Part shown: positions 17,312 to 27,400 of the stretch, piece after piece
How positions within the stretch are numbered: position 1 is the stretch's first letter
How the letters are laid out: each line of letters starts with the position of its first letter
The notes under the pieces: generated by a model
What the model saw: the letters and a program-made list of their open reading frames with translations, nothing else
The model's database searches: none
Told to the model about the DNA's origin: nothing
Source: Enhygromyxa salina
Lineage (GTDB): Bacteria; Myxococcota_A; Polyangia; Nannocystales; Nannocystaceae
Direction: 5' to 3'
Length of the DNA: 59,872 nt
Assembly: GCF_002994615.1 (NCBI RefSeq)
Contig: NZ_PVNK01000257.1
Coordinates: 1 to 59,872, forward strand
Translations under genes and position numbers: made by a program

Positions 17312-18889
17312 TCACCAGAACACCGGCGAAGAGTTGCGGTAGGGCGAGTCGTCGGACATCGGGAAGTGGACCGGGACGTCGCCCGAGGGGGGCGCCCCCT
17401 CGTCGCGGTTGATAATGTTGCCCTCGGCCTGCCCGGCGACGTTGCGCAGCTTGAAGCGCTCGCCCGAGACCCGATTGATGCGGTTGTTCTCGAGCCGGGT
17501 GCATTCGAGCAAGTACGCGAGCAAGGTGCCCTCGTGGATGGTGTTGTTCGCGATGTGCTGGAGCCGGTTCCACGCGCTGTGGATGCCGCAGCCGTAGAAG
17601 GTGTTCCCGGCGATGTAGTTGCCGACGGGGTTGTCTCGCACGGCCTCGGACACGTTCGGGTAATTGATGATCCCCCACAGACCGTTGACGCTTCCCGCGG
17701 TCATTCGGATCTCGTTGTTGATCACGATCGTGTCGGTGTTCTGCCACAGCACGATCGGCCCGTCGATCTGGTCGTTCTCGCAGGGCAGCGCGGCGTCGTA
17801 CTCGCCCTGTTCGTTGACCTGGCACTGCGTCATGGTGTTCTCTTCGAGCCAGACGTTTCGGCCCGTCGAGGTGACGAAGTCGCCGCCCACGTTGTCGTGG
17901 AAGTTGTTCTGGAAGATCAGGATGTCCTGGTCGCGGCGGTGGACGCCCTCGATGTCGATTCCGAACTGGGGCGCGGTGCCCTCCATGTGGTGGATGTGGT
18001 TGTTGGCGATCACCACGTTGTGCCCGCCGACGATCGAGACGCCGTTGCGCCGGTTGTGGTGGATCTCGTTGTTGCGGATCGTGATGTTGGTGCTCGGGAC
18101 CTCCGCGTCGGGGTCGTCATCTTTGGGCGCGGAGCCGACGATGAGCACGCCATCGCCGGTCAGCTCGGTCAGCTCGGTGTCCTCGATGAGGATGCGGTCT
18201 GCGCTCGTCCACACACACACGCCGTGGCCCTCGTCGTTGGCGCCGCCGCTGTAGTCGTGGTCTGCTCGGTCGCCCCGAATCATCCCGCCGCGGATCGTGA
18301 TGTTGTCGTTTCCCTCGACGCTGATGACACAATAGTTGTGGCGGTCGTTGGGCGTCATCTCGATGATCGCCCCGTCCGAGAGCTCGAGCGTCATGTCGCC
18401 GGGCAGCACGATGCCGGCGGCGTAGATGTCGTTGGTGAGCTCGCCGACGACATAGCGACCGGGCGGGACGATGACCTTGTCAAAGCCGTCTTCAACCGCC
18501 CACGCGATCGCTTCGTTCATGCGCTGACGGGTCTCGACGGGGTCGCCACCGTCGTTGTCGATCATCCACTGCGCGAGGTTGATCGTGTACGCGTTGTCGT
18601 GGGTCGAAGGGAGCTCCGCGCTCGGTCGCTCGCCCTGCTCCCACCCGCACGGCCCGTCGACCGGGCCCGGTCCGGTGTCCGTGCCTGCGTCGGTCCCGGC
18701 GTCGGTCCCTTCATCCGTGCCTGCGTCGGTCGCCCCGCCCGTGCCTGCGTCGGTCCCTCCAATTGTGCCTGCGTCCGCGCCATCATCCCCCTCGCCCTTG
18801 CAGCCTGCCCCGCCGAGCAGGACCGCCGCTGCCAGGAGCGCGCGCTCCAGGCCGAGCCGCCAAGACTTCTCGTGTACGACATCGTGCAT
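17312..18889 (-). CDS. Parallel beta-helix (pectate-lyase-like) lipoprotein
   Basis: The 525-residue protein has a signal with lipobox GGAGC (Cys about 30) and a long linker of TDAGT repeats. The mature domain opens with a KVIVPPGRYVVGELTND segment, as in right-handed beta-helix proteins, and continues with NITIRGG, NITIRNNEIHHN, NVVIANNHIHHMEG and IVINNEIRMTAG-type coils. These are PbH1 repeats typical of polysaccharide lyases and other surface enzymes. Catalytic residues cannot be assigned. It precedes the SUMF1-like gene by 5 nt. Probably a cell-surface carbohydrate-active or binding protein. Confidence 0.85.
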   Translation of the reverse strand: MHDVVHEKSWRLGLERALLAAAVLLGGAGCKGEGDDGADAGTIGGTDAGTGGATDAGTDEGTDAGTDAGTDTGPGPVDGPCGWEQGERPSAELPSTHDNAYTINLAQWMIDNDGGDPVETRQRMNEAIAWAVEDGFDKVIVPPGRYVVGELTNDIYAAGIVLPGDMTLELSDGAIIEMTPNDRHNYCVISVEGNDNITIRGGMIRGDRADHDYSGGANDEGHGVCVWTSADRILIEDTELTELTGDGVLIVGSAPKDDDPDAEVPSTNITIRNNEIHHNRRNGVSIVGGHNVVIANNHIHHMEGTAPQFGIDIEGVHRRDQDILIFQNNFHDNVGGDFVTSTGRNVWLEENTMTQCQVNEQGEYDAALPCENDQIDGPIVLWQNTDTIVINNEIRMTAGSVNGLWGIINYPNVSEAVRDNPVGNYIAGNTFYGCGIHSAWNRLQHIANNTIHEGTLLAYLLECTRLENNRINRVSGERFKLRNVAGQAEGNIINRDEGAPPSGDVPVHFPMSDDSPYRNSSPVFW

Positions 18890-19327
18890 CGGCGCAGGCT
18901 ACCGGTGGAGGCCTCGTCGCTCAAGGGGAAGGTCGCAGCGCTCTGGAGCTCCCGCTGGCGAGCGCTGGCGGAGGACATCCAAACAGTGGGCGGTGAAGCC
19001 CGCAGAACACTCCCTGGTCGTCTCGAGGTCCAGATGGTCCGCCGAGCTGCCTCGGCGCGTGGTTGGTCAGGTGTCCTTTGTTCACCTTTCGAGCTGTAAC
19101 CCCTAATGTTGCTGTTGCACGGGATTAAAGTGTCGGCAAGCCCACGGGCAGCTGCATTCTCGTGTAGCTGGTTCGGCCTGGGGTTTGGCCTGCTCGCGGC
19201 ACCGGCTTGCGGGTCGAGCAAGAACCAGGGGCGCCGGTCCCATCCTGAGCGGCGCCCCCGCTGCGGGGGATTGTTCAAGTGGCCGGTAAATACCGCAGCC
19301 ACCGCGCGCTCGGACGATGCACGCAGC
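18890..19327. other. Intergenic region between beta-helix and NO reductase genes
   Basis: This 438-bp stretch has no convincing gene. It contains an inverted repeat GGGGCGCC (19228-19235) and GGCGCCCC (19251-19258) with a 15-nt loop, lying just downstream of the leftward NO reductase gene, which could act as its terminator. There is no T-run, so this is tentative. It also includes the promoter region of the beta-helix gene. Confidence 0.4.
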
Positions 19328-21559
19328 TCAGCCGCGTGCAGGCGCGCGCCGCAGCAGCGTTGTCATGAAGTACACGAACGCCAGCGCGCCCACGCCAAAC
19401 AAGGTGTCCCCAATCACCCGCAGCCAGCGCAGCGTCGTCATGGTCGGCGTCTGCATGAACTCGGCGCTGCGCGCATACCAGTACCCGACCTCGACGGAGG
19501 CCTGGGTCTGCAGCAGCCCGACCGGCAGCAGGCTGATCACGACCATCGCGAACAGCCCGATATTGAGGAGCCAAAACGAGATCGCCAGCGGTCGCTCGTT
19601 CCACTCGCGCTTTGCGTCGGCCGCCCGGGCGCAGAACAAGGTCAGCGCGAGACCCAGCATCCCGTACACGCCAAAGAGCGCGGCGTGGCCATGGACCGGC
19701 GTGGTGTTGAGACCCTGCATGAAATACAGGGCAATGGGCGGGTTGATCATGAACCCAAACAGGCCCGCGCCGATCGCGTTCCAGAACGCGACCGCGAGGA
19801 AGAAATAGATGGGATAGCGATACTTCTTGACCCAGCTCTGAGCGCGAGACAAGCGCAAGTGATCCCACGCCTCGTGGCCAATGAGGACCAAGGGCACGAC
19901 CTCGAGCGCGCTGAACACCGAGCCCCAGGCGGCGACCATCGCCGGGGTGCCGCTGTAGTAGAGGTGGTGGAGGGTGCCGATGATGCCGCCGGCCAAGAAG
20001 ATCGCCGCCGCGGCGACGACCGCCCGCTCGGTCGACTTGGGCTCGAGCAAGCCGAGGCGGGCGAACAAGAACGCGAACACCACAGTAGCGAAGACCTCGA
20101 AGAAGCCCTCGACCCACAGGTGCACCACCCACCAACGCCAGTACTCGGCGATCGACAGGTGGGTGTTTTGACCATAACCGAGGGCGGCGCCGTAGAAGCC
20201 GGCGATCGCAAGGGCCGAGAGCACGAACAGCACCAGCAGCCCGCGGCTGTCGTCGTCCTTGCGCATCAGCGCTGGCTTGACCGCGCGCGTGACCAGCACG
20301 ATCCACAAGAACAGGCCAACCAGCAGGCCAATTTGAAACACGCGGGCCAGATCGATGTACTCGTAGCCGCTGTGGCCAAAGTAAAAGCGCATCGTGTCAT
20401 TGGAGAATTTGTGCATGACCGACAGCCACTGGCCCACCATCGAGCCGACGACCACGAGGACCAGCGCGCCGAGCAACACGATCACGCCCGCGCGTTGGAA
20501 GGGAGGGTCGCCGTCGCCGATGCTCGGCGCGATGAACAGGCCCGCGGCCAGCCACGCCGTTGCGATCCAGAAGATGCCCAGCTGGGTGTGCCAGGTCCGC
20601 GTGATCACATAGGGCAGCCAGCGCGAGAGCGGCACACCGTAAAAGCCGTCACCCTCGACGCCAAAGTGTGCAGTGATCACGCCCATCGCGATCTGGACCA
20701 GGAACAGGGCCGAGACCACGCCGAAGTAGACCAGCGTCACGCGTTGTGAGGGCGTGAGCTTGGTGCCGAGCAGCGGATCGTTGGCCGGAGGCTCGGAGAT
20801 TGTCGGTCCTGGCGGACCGGAGACCCGCCACCAGACCAGGCCCGTGATGCCAGCGAGCAACACGATGATGCTGACGCCCGTCCACAGCAGCGCGTCACCC
20901 GTGACCCGATTCTCGACCAGAGGCTCGTGGGGCCAGTTGTTGGTGTACGAGACCCCCGGCGTCGAGGGCCGATCGGTGCTCGCGGCCCAGGCGGTCCAGA
21001 AGAAGAAGCTGGTCAGGGTGTGGAGCTTGTCCGGATCGCTCTGCGCACCGCTGGGGATCGCGTAGTCGGACCGGCCCTTGGTGAACAGCTCGGCGTAGTA
21101 GGCCTCGAGCTCGTGAAAGGCCGCGGCGCGTTCGGCCGAGATGATCAGATCTCCGGATCCGGCCTCGACCTGGTTCGAGCGACCGCTCCCTTGCAGCCGC
21201 GCGCGCAGGGCCGCCTGGAGCTCGGCTGGAGCCTCGGCGTAGCTGCTCGCGCCTTCGGCCTGCGCGAAGCGGTCGAGGATCATCACCGACTCGCGGTGGA
21301 GGTAGTCCGCGGTCCAGTCGGGCGCGACGTAGCTACCGTGCCCCCAGATCGATCCGACCTCCATTCCGCCCATGGCCTGCCACACGCTCTGGCCGGCCAT
21401 CACCTCACCTTCGTCGATGAGGAGCTCGCCCGTCGAGCTGAGCACGCGAGTCGGGATTGGGGGCGCCTCGACCGAGATCCGGTGCCCGGCATACAGCAAC
21501 ACGCCAAACGAGCACACGAAAACGAGCAAGAGCGCGATCCAGGGGGTCTTCCAGGGCAC
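19328..21559 (-). CDS. norB: Quinol-dependent nitric oxide reductase (qNOR)
   Basis: The 743-residue membrane protein has an N-terminal extension with one helix and a periplasmic segment (GEVMAGQSVWQAMGGMEVGSIWGHGSYVAPDW), then about 12 helices of a heme-copper-oxidase-type core. Diagnostic parts are RTWHTQLGIFWIATAWLAAGLF, YWRWWVVHLWVEGFFEVFATVV (heme ligand His and the Glu of the NOR active site), GTLHHLYYSGTP (metal-binding His pair) and NTTPVHGHAALFGVYGML. The length and fused N-terminus match single-subunit qNOR (NorZ-type), which reduces NO to N2O with quinol electrons. No other nitrogen-oxide genes adjoin it, so detoxification of NO is the likely role. No NnrR, DNR or NsrR site was recognised upstream. 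Confidence 0.95.
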   Translation of the reverse strand: MPWKTPWIALLLVFVCSFGVLLYAGHRISVEAPPIPTRVLSSTGELLIDEGEVMAGQSVWQAMGGMEVGSIWGHGSYVAPDWTADYLHRESVMILDRFAQAEGASSYAEAPAELQAALRARLQGSGRSNQVEAGSGDLIISAERAAAFHELEAYYAELFTKGRSDYAIPSGAQSDPDKLHTLTSFFFWTAWAASTDRPSTPGVSYTNNWPHEPLVENRVTGDALLWTGVSIIVLLAGITGLVWWRVSGPPGPTISEPPANDPLLGTKLTPSQRVTLVYFGVVSALFLVQIAMGVITAHFGVEGDGFYGVPLSRWLPYVITRTWHTQLGIFWIATAWLAAGLFIAPSIGDGDPPFQRAGVIVLLGALVLVVVGSMVGQWLSVMHKFSNDTMRFYFGHSGYEYIDLARVFQIGLLVGLFLWIVLVTRAVKPALMRKDDDSRGLLVLFVLSALAIAGFYGAALGYGQNTHLSIAEYWRWWVVHLWVEGFFEVFATVVFAFLFARLGLLEPKSTERAVVAAAAIFLAGGIIGTLHHLYYSGTPAMVAAWGSVFSALEVVPLVLIGHEAWDHLRLSRAQSWVKKYRYPIYFFLAVAFWNAIGAGLFGFMINPPIALYFMQGLNTTPVHGHAALFGVYGMLGLALTLFCARAADAKREWNERPLAISFWLLNIGLFAMVVISLLPVGLLQTQASVEVGYWYARSAEFMQTPTMTTLRWLRVIGDTLFGVGALAFVYFMTTLLRRAPARG

Positions 21560-21686
21560 GCTCGCGTCTTGCTCAGCTTTGTTGTCCTTTGCAAGGTGAC
21601 CGAACGCGCAGGTTTGGCGCCCAGACGATCCTGAGCTCAGCTCCGGCCACGCGCGGGGTCGGCCGAGACCCCACCGGGGTGGGCCG

Positions 21687-22053
21687 GCTCACTCGTGGAC
21701 GTGGACAGGCACGCGCTCGCGTGCACACGCGGGGTCCCGCTCGCCACAGGCCGAGGCGAGGTGAGGCTGGTCATCGGGCTTGCGATGGACAACGTAAGCT
21801 TCGAGCGCCGCGTCGGCGCGGAGGTCTTCGAGGGCCTGGAGCGCGAGGGCCTGCGTGCGCAGCAAGGCGGCGTCGCGCGGTCGCAGGGCCAAGGCGGCGG
21901 CCGAGACCTCGAGCGCGCGGCGGTGCATGCCCGCGCTGCCGCACGCGGTCGCGAGCTCGGCCGCGAGCTCGGGCGATCCGGGGCTCGCGGACAGGGCCCG
22001 CTCGAGGTGGGGCACGGCCTGCTCCCAGCGCCAGACCTTGGCCAGTGCGCGCG
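21687..22053 (-). pseudogene. Duplicated 3' fragment of the multiheme cytochrome gene
   Basis: This 367-bp stretch aligns without gaps to 51683-52049, the 3' end of the pentaheme cytochrome gene, at about 95% identity by eye. It encodes the last roughly 122 residues (ALAKVWRWEQAVPHLERAL... to VPVHVHE). It includes the same stop codon but no start, heme motif or 5' part, so it is a gene fragment. The left junction is at the 9-bp GCTCACTCG shared by both copies. The right junction abuts an IS91-like remnant. It occupies the upstream side of the NO reductase gene. Confidence 0.85.
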
Positions 22054-22061
22054 CCGACCAG

Positions 22062-22190
22062 TCCGGCGGCTTGCCCGACTTCATCGTCGAAGAGTTCGAG
22101 GGGTACCTACGCTGCGGCATGCTCGAGCACGCCTCTCTCACTTTGCTTGCCGGCAATGTGGCGAGTCGCTGGCCGTGGCGTTCTGTGCTC
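22062..22190 (+). mobile_element. IS91-type transposase remnant (zinc-binding N-terminal part)
   Basis: The reading GGLPDFIVEEFEGYLRCGML followed, after a frameshift, by SHFACRQCGESLAVAF matches the N-terminal zinc-finger region of IS91-family transposases, where a GLP..V..EF..YL.CG.L segment precedes paired cysteines. Only about 130 bp remain. It sits exactly between the duplicated cytochrome fragment and the broken GNAT gene, so it may mark an insertion-deletion event. Confidence 0.55.
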
Positions 22191-22199
22191 GATGGCGTG

Positions 22200-23325
22200 T
22201 CGGCGGCCACCGCCTGCGGCCTGCCGCCCGGGCGCCTGGTCGTGGGCAGCGTGGTCGATCTGAGCCACTGCTGGGTCGAGTTCCCCGAGCTCGGCATTGG
22301 CACCGACCCCGTCGCCCGGTTACTGTGGCACGACGCCGGGCGCCCGGTCGAGTTGAAGATCGAGCGAGACCACGACAGCGACCCGCGCGAGCTCGTCGAG
22401 TTTGCGCGCGCTCACCCGTGCCCGCGGGTCCCGGCGTCGATGGTCCCGCGCTTCATTGGCGAGCTCGCGTCGGGGTCGGCGGGGGTCTTCGATCTGAGCG
22501 TCGACGGTGCGCGCGTGGTGCTCGCGGTCGTCGTCGACACCTGTGCCAACGGCGACGACGCGGCCGACTTGGTGTTGGTCGGCCTGCGCGAGGGCTAGCA
22601 GCCCGGGGTGCAATGCATCGTGTCGCCTCGCGCCGGAATGTTCGCCGAGGGCGCGAAGCCAAAACGCCGCTGTACCGGGCGTACTGCAAGTTTTGGCGAC
22701 AAAGCCCTCGGCGAAAAGGCCAAGCGAGGCGGCGCGAGGCATTGCACCCCGGGCTGCTAGCTCGCGGCCCCGGTGCTCGCCCGGCTGCTGTCGGGGGCGC
22801 TCGCCCACGTGCGCGCAGGCCCGCGCAGCCACCTCGACTTCGCGCTCGATCCCAGCGTCGTTCCCCACCGGGCGATGCTCGAGCAGCGGGGCTTTCGCTT
22901 CGCCTACGCCACCCTCCGCATGGTCTGGACCCGCGCGCGCACGCCCGAGCCGCGCACGCCGCTGGCCAGCGGGGCCCGCTTCGTCGGGATCGACGCCGAG
23001 AACGTCGGCGGCTACTACGAGGTCGTGCGCGCTACGTTCGCCGAGATCCCCGGCGCCAGCGTCCCCAGCCGCGAGTCCTTTTGCGTTGGTCTCGGGTCCA
23101 ACCCGGGCCCCGCCCCTCGCCGACGTCGAGGCCCTGCGTCGGCTGTTGAAGGGCGAGGGCCCCGCGCGCCGTCGGGCCCTGTGCGCGACCGAGGTCGGCG
23201 GCGCGCACCCGCGAGCGATCGCGTCGACGCTGACACCGGTCGCTGGCGGAGGCTGGCACCTGCTGCGGCTTGGCCCCGACCTCGACGCGAACATCGTCGG
23301 CTTGGGGTACGATACGAGATCATGA
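22200..23325 (+). pseudogene. GNAT-type acetyltransferase gene, interrupted and frameshifted
   Basis: Two GNAT-like halves can be followed. The first runs to LVLVGLREG and stops at the TAG of palindromic element copy 3. Reading resumes after the element in the same frame as LAAPVLARLLSGALAHVRAG and goes through HRAMLEQRGFRFAYATLRMVW, then FVGIDAENVGGYYEVVRATF. Near 23090 the frame shifts to continue as FALVSGPTRAPPLADVEALRRLLKG and ends at 23325. Removing the 165-bp element restores the first junction in frame. With the frameshift and the missing start this is a pseudogene. The original enzyme would transfer acetyl groups from acetyl-CoA to an unknown acceptor. Confidence 0.7.
22596..22760 (-). 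repeat. Palindromic element copy 3 (complete, 165 bp)
   Basis: A complete copy in the orientation opposite to those at 44353 and 49390. It begins TAGCAGCCCGGGGTGCAATG and ends with the inverted terminal sequence CTGCTAG. Nested arms (TTTTCGCCGAGGGC against its complement, GCCAAAAC against GTTTTGGC) let the whole element fold into one hairpin. It interrupts the GNAT pseudogene between codons, with the first TAG in frame. Confidence 0.9.
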
Positions 23326-24302
23326 GCGACCTGCTGTTGGGAGAGATCAACGCGGCGCTCAACATCGTGCCGGTCTTGGGCGGTGTGTTATCGAGCATCG
23401 TCGGTGCCAGCGCCGACGTAATCGAGGCTACGTTGTCGTCTAACTCTGACGGCAGTACAGCGATCAACTCAATCAGCTGTGTCGATTCGATGCAGGACTA
23501 CTCGAACGAGCTCCGAGAGCTTATCGTTGGGCTCATCAATGATATGGCCAATGGCGCCGAGGACGCTTGGTGCGAGCCGTACACCAACCCGCTCACCGGG
23601 ACTGAGGTCACTCTTGGTCAGCTGGCCGCGGAGTGGGCGACCCAAGCGGACTTCGACTGGATCGTCTGGAGCGAGCAACTGCGCGACAGCTGGGTCGGCG
23701 CCTATCTCCAATACATGGCTGAATCAGGCTATTGCCGGGTGTTTAGGTCGTATGAAGAGAGCGTCGTGGATGAACAAAAGTGGCACGCGACCACGGTCGC
23801 GAGCTTCCTCGCCGACAAGGGCGGAGCCGATCAATACATCACGAGCACCGCGGAGAACTACAGCGTGTGGTTCACGAATACTCAGCAGGATGGGAGGAAC
23901 GTGACCACCGACGAGTGGTGGCTGACCCCGGTCCCTGACAATGCGTTTGACTATGCCAACGCCTACCCAGCGGGGGACGCCATGACGACCTTGTTTTCAT
24001 CGAGCGGCTATGGCACGACCTGGGCGAGCGAGAACGGGGTCGAGAAGTCGACGGTCTTCCAGAGTTGGTTCATGGTCGACCAGTCCGTCCACGGCGAGGA
24101 TGTCATTGGACTTTGGAAGTACCCGGCCGCGACCGGCGCCTACCTCGTGTGCTTTTACTTGGTTCAGCAGACTGGCCCGGTAAACGGAAAATACGTGTGG
24201 ACCGGAGTGTTGCAGGCGTCCACCGACACGACTGGATTCGCCCTGTTCGAGGACGGCGCCACAATCTCGGCCCTCCAGGTGCCTGCTCGTTGGCCTGCGT
24301 GA
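23322..24302 (+). CDS. Protein of unknown function
   Basis: This 326-residue protein starts MSDLLLGEINAALNIVPVLG. The N-terminal hydrophobic stretch (IVPVLGGVLSSIVGASADVI) could insert in a membrane. The rest is acidic and Trp/Tyr-rich (EWATQADFDWIVWSEQLRDSWVGAYLQYM, ENYSVWFTNTQQDGRN). No domain is recognised. The DNA is clearly less GC-rich than its neighbours, with more A- and T-ending codons, suggesting recent acquisition. Its start overlaps the end of the GNAT remnant by 4 nt (ATGA), as if once coupled. A hairpin at 24451-24469 follows it. It could be an effector or a stress protein, but nothing in the sequence decides. Confidence 0.6.
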   Translation: MSDLLLGEINAALNIVPVLGGVLSSIVGASADVIEATLSSNSDGSTAINSISCVDSMQDYSNELRELIVGLINDMANGAEDAWCEPYTNPLTGTEVTLGQLAAEWATQADFDWIVWSEQLRDSWVGAYLQYMAESGYCRVFRSYEESVVDEQKWHATTVASFLADKGGADQYITSTAENYSVWFTNTQQDGRNVTTDEWWLTPVPDNAFDYANAYPAGDAMTTLFSSSGYGTTWASENGVEKSTVFQSWFMVDQSVHGEDVIGLWKYPAATGAYLVCFYLVQQTGPVNGKYVWTGVLQASTDTTGFALFEDGATISALQVPARWPA

Positions 24303-24450
24303 ACTGGGACCACGGGGTTCCTGGGGCGCCAACTGTGGGTCTGCCCACGTTTTGGCATGGGGCCCTGTCGGCGACCCCAGCGACGGGCTCGACGGGCTCG
24401 ACGGGGGTGGCGGGGACGCAGTGCGTGCGGTTTTGAGGCGCCGTCAAGTC

Positions 24451-24479
24451 GAGCGACGATGAGTCGCTCATTCTATTTG
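24451..24479. terminator. Putative bidirectional terminator between convergent genes
   Basis: GAGCGAC-GATGA-GTCGCTC forms a 7-bp GC-rich stem, followed on the plus strand by ATTCTATTT. It lies between the convergent unknown gene ending at 24302 and the WD40 kinase gene ending at 24473, whose stop codon it overlaps closely. Confidence 0.45.
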
Positions 24480-27400
24480 GCCGCCTGAAACTCGGCCAAG
24501 CATGCGTCGTAGCGGTCGTTCACCGGCGGGCGGGCGAGGCAGGCCTGCATGGCCAGGCAGTCGGCGGCGTCCTGCTCGGCGTCGCTGCGTGGCAGGGCGA
24601 GCACGCGTTGGCGCTCGTCGGCGTCGGGGCAGCGGGGCATCGACAACCAAAAGCGACGCTGTAGCGCGTCAGGATCGATCAGGTACAGTCGCGCTTGATT
24701 ACCGAAGCTCGTGAGCACGTGAGTGCCGGCAGGATCGAACGCGGCCGCGCGCACGGCCCGAGGGTGCTCGAGCGTTGCCAGCAGCAGGCCATCTTTCCGC
24801 CACAGCCGCACGCGGCCATCCAACGAGGCGGTCAGCAGGCGCGTGCCGTCGCTGCTCCAGGCGACGGACGTGATCTCGTTGGCGTGGCCGGTGAGCGTAG
24901 CGATCGCGTCACCTTCGGCGGTCCAGACTCGGGCCCTGCGATCGCTGCCGGTCGTGACCAGGCGCGCGCCGTCGGGGCTCCATACTACGGCCTCTGTCAA
25001 GCTGCGCTCGTCGAGGCGCCGCAGCAAGGTCCCGTCGTCGCGCCAGATCCTGACGCTGCGATCCATGGACGTCGTTGCGATGCGGGTCGCGTCGGGGCTC
25101 CATGCCGCTGCCTGGACGGCCTGTTCGTGGCCTTCGAGCGTGGTCAGCAGCGTGCCGTCGGCTCGCCACACGCGGGCGGTGCCATCCCACGAGGCCGTCA
25201 CAAGTCGATCGTCGCTCGACCACATCGTCGCGGACACGGCGTCAGTGTGGCCATCGAGCGTGGCGAGCAGCCGGCCGTCGGCTTGCCACAGCCGGACGCT
25301 TCCGTCGGCGTGGGAGGTCGTGATGCTCGGGCCCCAACTGGCCGCGAGTAGCTCGGCGTCACCAGGCTGCCCGAGGATGGAAATCAGCGTGCCGTCGCTG
25401 GCCCACACCCTCGCGGTCTGATCATCGGACACGGTCAACAATCGCTCACCCATCCACGCAACCGAGCGCACTGTCGCGTCGTGCACGAGACTCGCGCGTT
25501 CGATCCCGCCGCGATCCCACACCCGGACCGTGCGATCCTCGGACGCCGAGGCCACGCGCTCACCCGTGGGGCTAAACGCGAGGTCGCGGATCTCTGCATC
25601 GTGACCGACGAACGCGATCGGCAGAGCGTGCTCGGCCACCCAAGTGCGCGCTGGCTCACCGTAGGCGGTGGTCAGCAGCACCTCGTCGAACAGATTCGCG
25701 CTCGCAGGTTCGGCCCGCGGCCGCCAGGCGACCGTCGTGACCGGACTGCGATGGCCGGCGAGCGTGGCCACGTGCGCGCCATCCGATCGCCACACTCGCG
25801 CGCTGCGATCATCGGAGGCCGTGGCCAGCCACTGCGCGTCCGGACTCCACTCGATGTCCACGATCGGTCCCTCGTGACCGTCGAGCGTGGCCACGTGTAT
25901 ACCGTCGAGCTGCCAGATCGAAGCCGTCCGATCGCGCGAAGCCAGCGCGAGCCGGCCGTCGGCGCTCCAGGCCGCGTCCATGATCGGCCCTTGGTGGTCG
26001 CCGACGATCCGCACCAGCGTGCCGTCGACTCGCCATACACGAGCGTGGCCCTCGTCCGAGGCCGTCACGATCAGCTTGCCGTCGGGACCCCCAAACGACG
26101 CTGCCTGAATGCCGCCGCCGTGACTCGCGAGCGTAGCCACCAGCGTGCCATCGGCCTCCCACACGCGCGCCGTCGGATCCCAGCGCGAGGCCGTGAGCAA
26201 GTGTGCGCCGTCGAGACTCCACGCGACCGTCGACACGCTGGCGGTGTGGCCGGCCAGTGTGCTCACCAGCTCGCCCTCGGCCGTCCACACATAGGCACGC
26301 TTGTCGTCGCCGGCCGTCGCTAGTCGCGTGCCGTCGCCGCTCCACGCGACGAGGCTTGTGGGGCTGATCATCGAGACACCCACGAGCGTCGCCAGCCGCG
26401 TGCCGTCGAGCGCCCAGATGGTCGCGGCACCGGATGCGAGCGTGACCAGCCGCGCGCCCTCGGGCGAGAACGCGAGAGCGCCGGCTCGTTCCTGCTGGGC
26501 TCCTAACGTGTGCAGCAGCGTGCCATCGGCGGCCCACAGCAGCGCCACCGCGTCGCTGCCGGACGTCGCCAAGTGCCGGCCGTCGGCGCTCCAGGCCGCC
26601 GCGACCGCCGATTCGCTGCCAAGCAGCTGCGACGTGCTGACGAAGGACGGCGTCGAGAAGTGCGGGACCGCGGCAAACCACCCAAACGACTCGCTCGGCC
26701 GCGACTCGAGCTCGCGCAGCAGCGAGATCGCCAGCGTCGGATCACCGGCCGAGGCCGCGTTCACATGCATGGCATCCCGCACCCGACGCGCGTGGGCCCG
26801 CGCGACCTCGGCTTGCTCGCGCGCGACCTCGGCCTGCGCGTCGGCCTGCTCGCGCGCTCGCTCGGCGATCGCAGACTGTTGATCGGCGCGTCGCGCCTGC
26901 GCGAGGGAGACCACCACCGCGCCGACCAAGCTGCCGAGCACCAACAACCCTGCGCCGACCAGCGCGGCGTTGCGGCGCAGGTACTTGCCGAGGCGGTAGC
27001 CGAGCGTCGCGTCGCGGGCCTTGACCGGCAGCCCGATGAGGTGCCGCTCGATGTCGTCGATCAGCTGCTCGACCGAGGCGTAGCGCTGCTGCGGCCGCGC
27101 GTGCAGGGCCTTGAGGATGATGTTGTCGAGGTCGCCCCGCAGCGCGCGTCGCCGCGCCACAGGGGCGACCGTGCTTGGCCGCCGCGGCTCACCGTCGAGC
27201 ATCGCCCGAAGCAGCCGCCCGTGATCGGCATCCTCGCCGGTGGCCAGCGGTCGCGCCTTGGCATCGGTGCACAGCTCGTAGAGCACGGCGCCGAGCGAGT
27301 AGATGTCGGTTGCGGTCGTGATCGGCTCCCCGCGCAGCTGCTCTGGGCTCGCGTACTCGGGCGTGAGTGGCTGCGCTCCGGTGCGCGTGTGGGCCGCGCG

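Noticed and set aside
21560..21686. NO-responsive regulator site upstream of the NO reductase gene
   Set aside because: No TTGAT-N4-ATCAA or NsrR-like palindrome is visible in this short region.
22595..22760. Target-site duplication of GC around element copy 3
   Set aside because: Two bases match on both sides, but copies 5 and 7 show nothing similar, and assuming a 2-bp duplication would break the GNAT frame.
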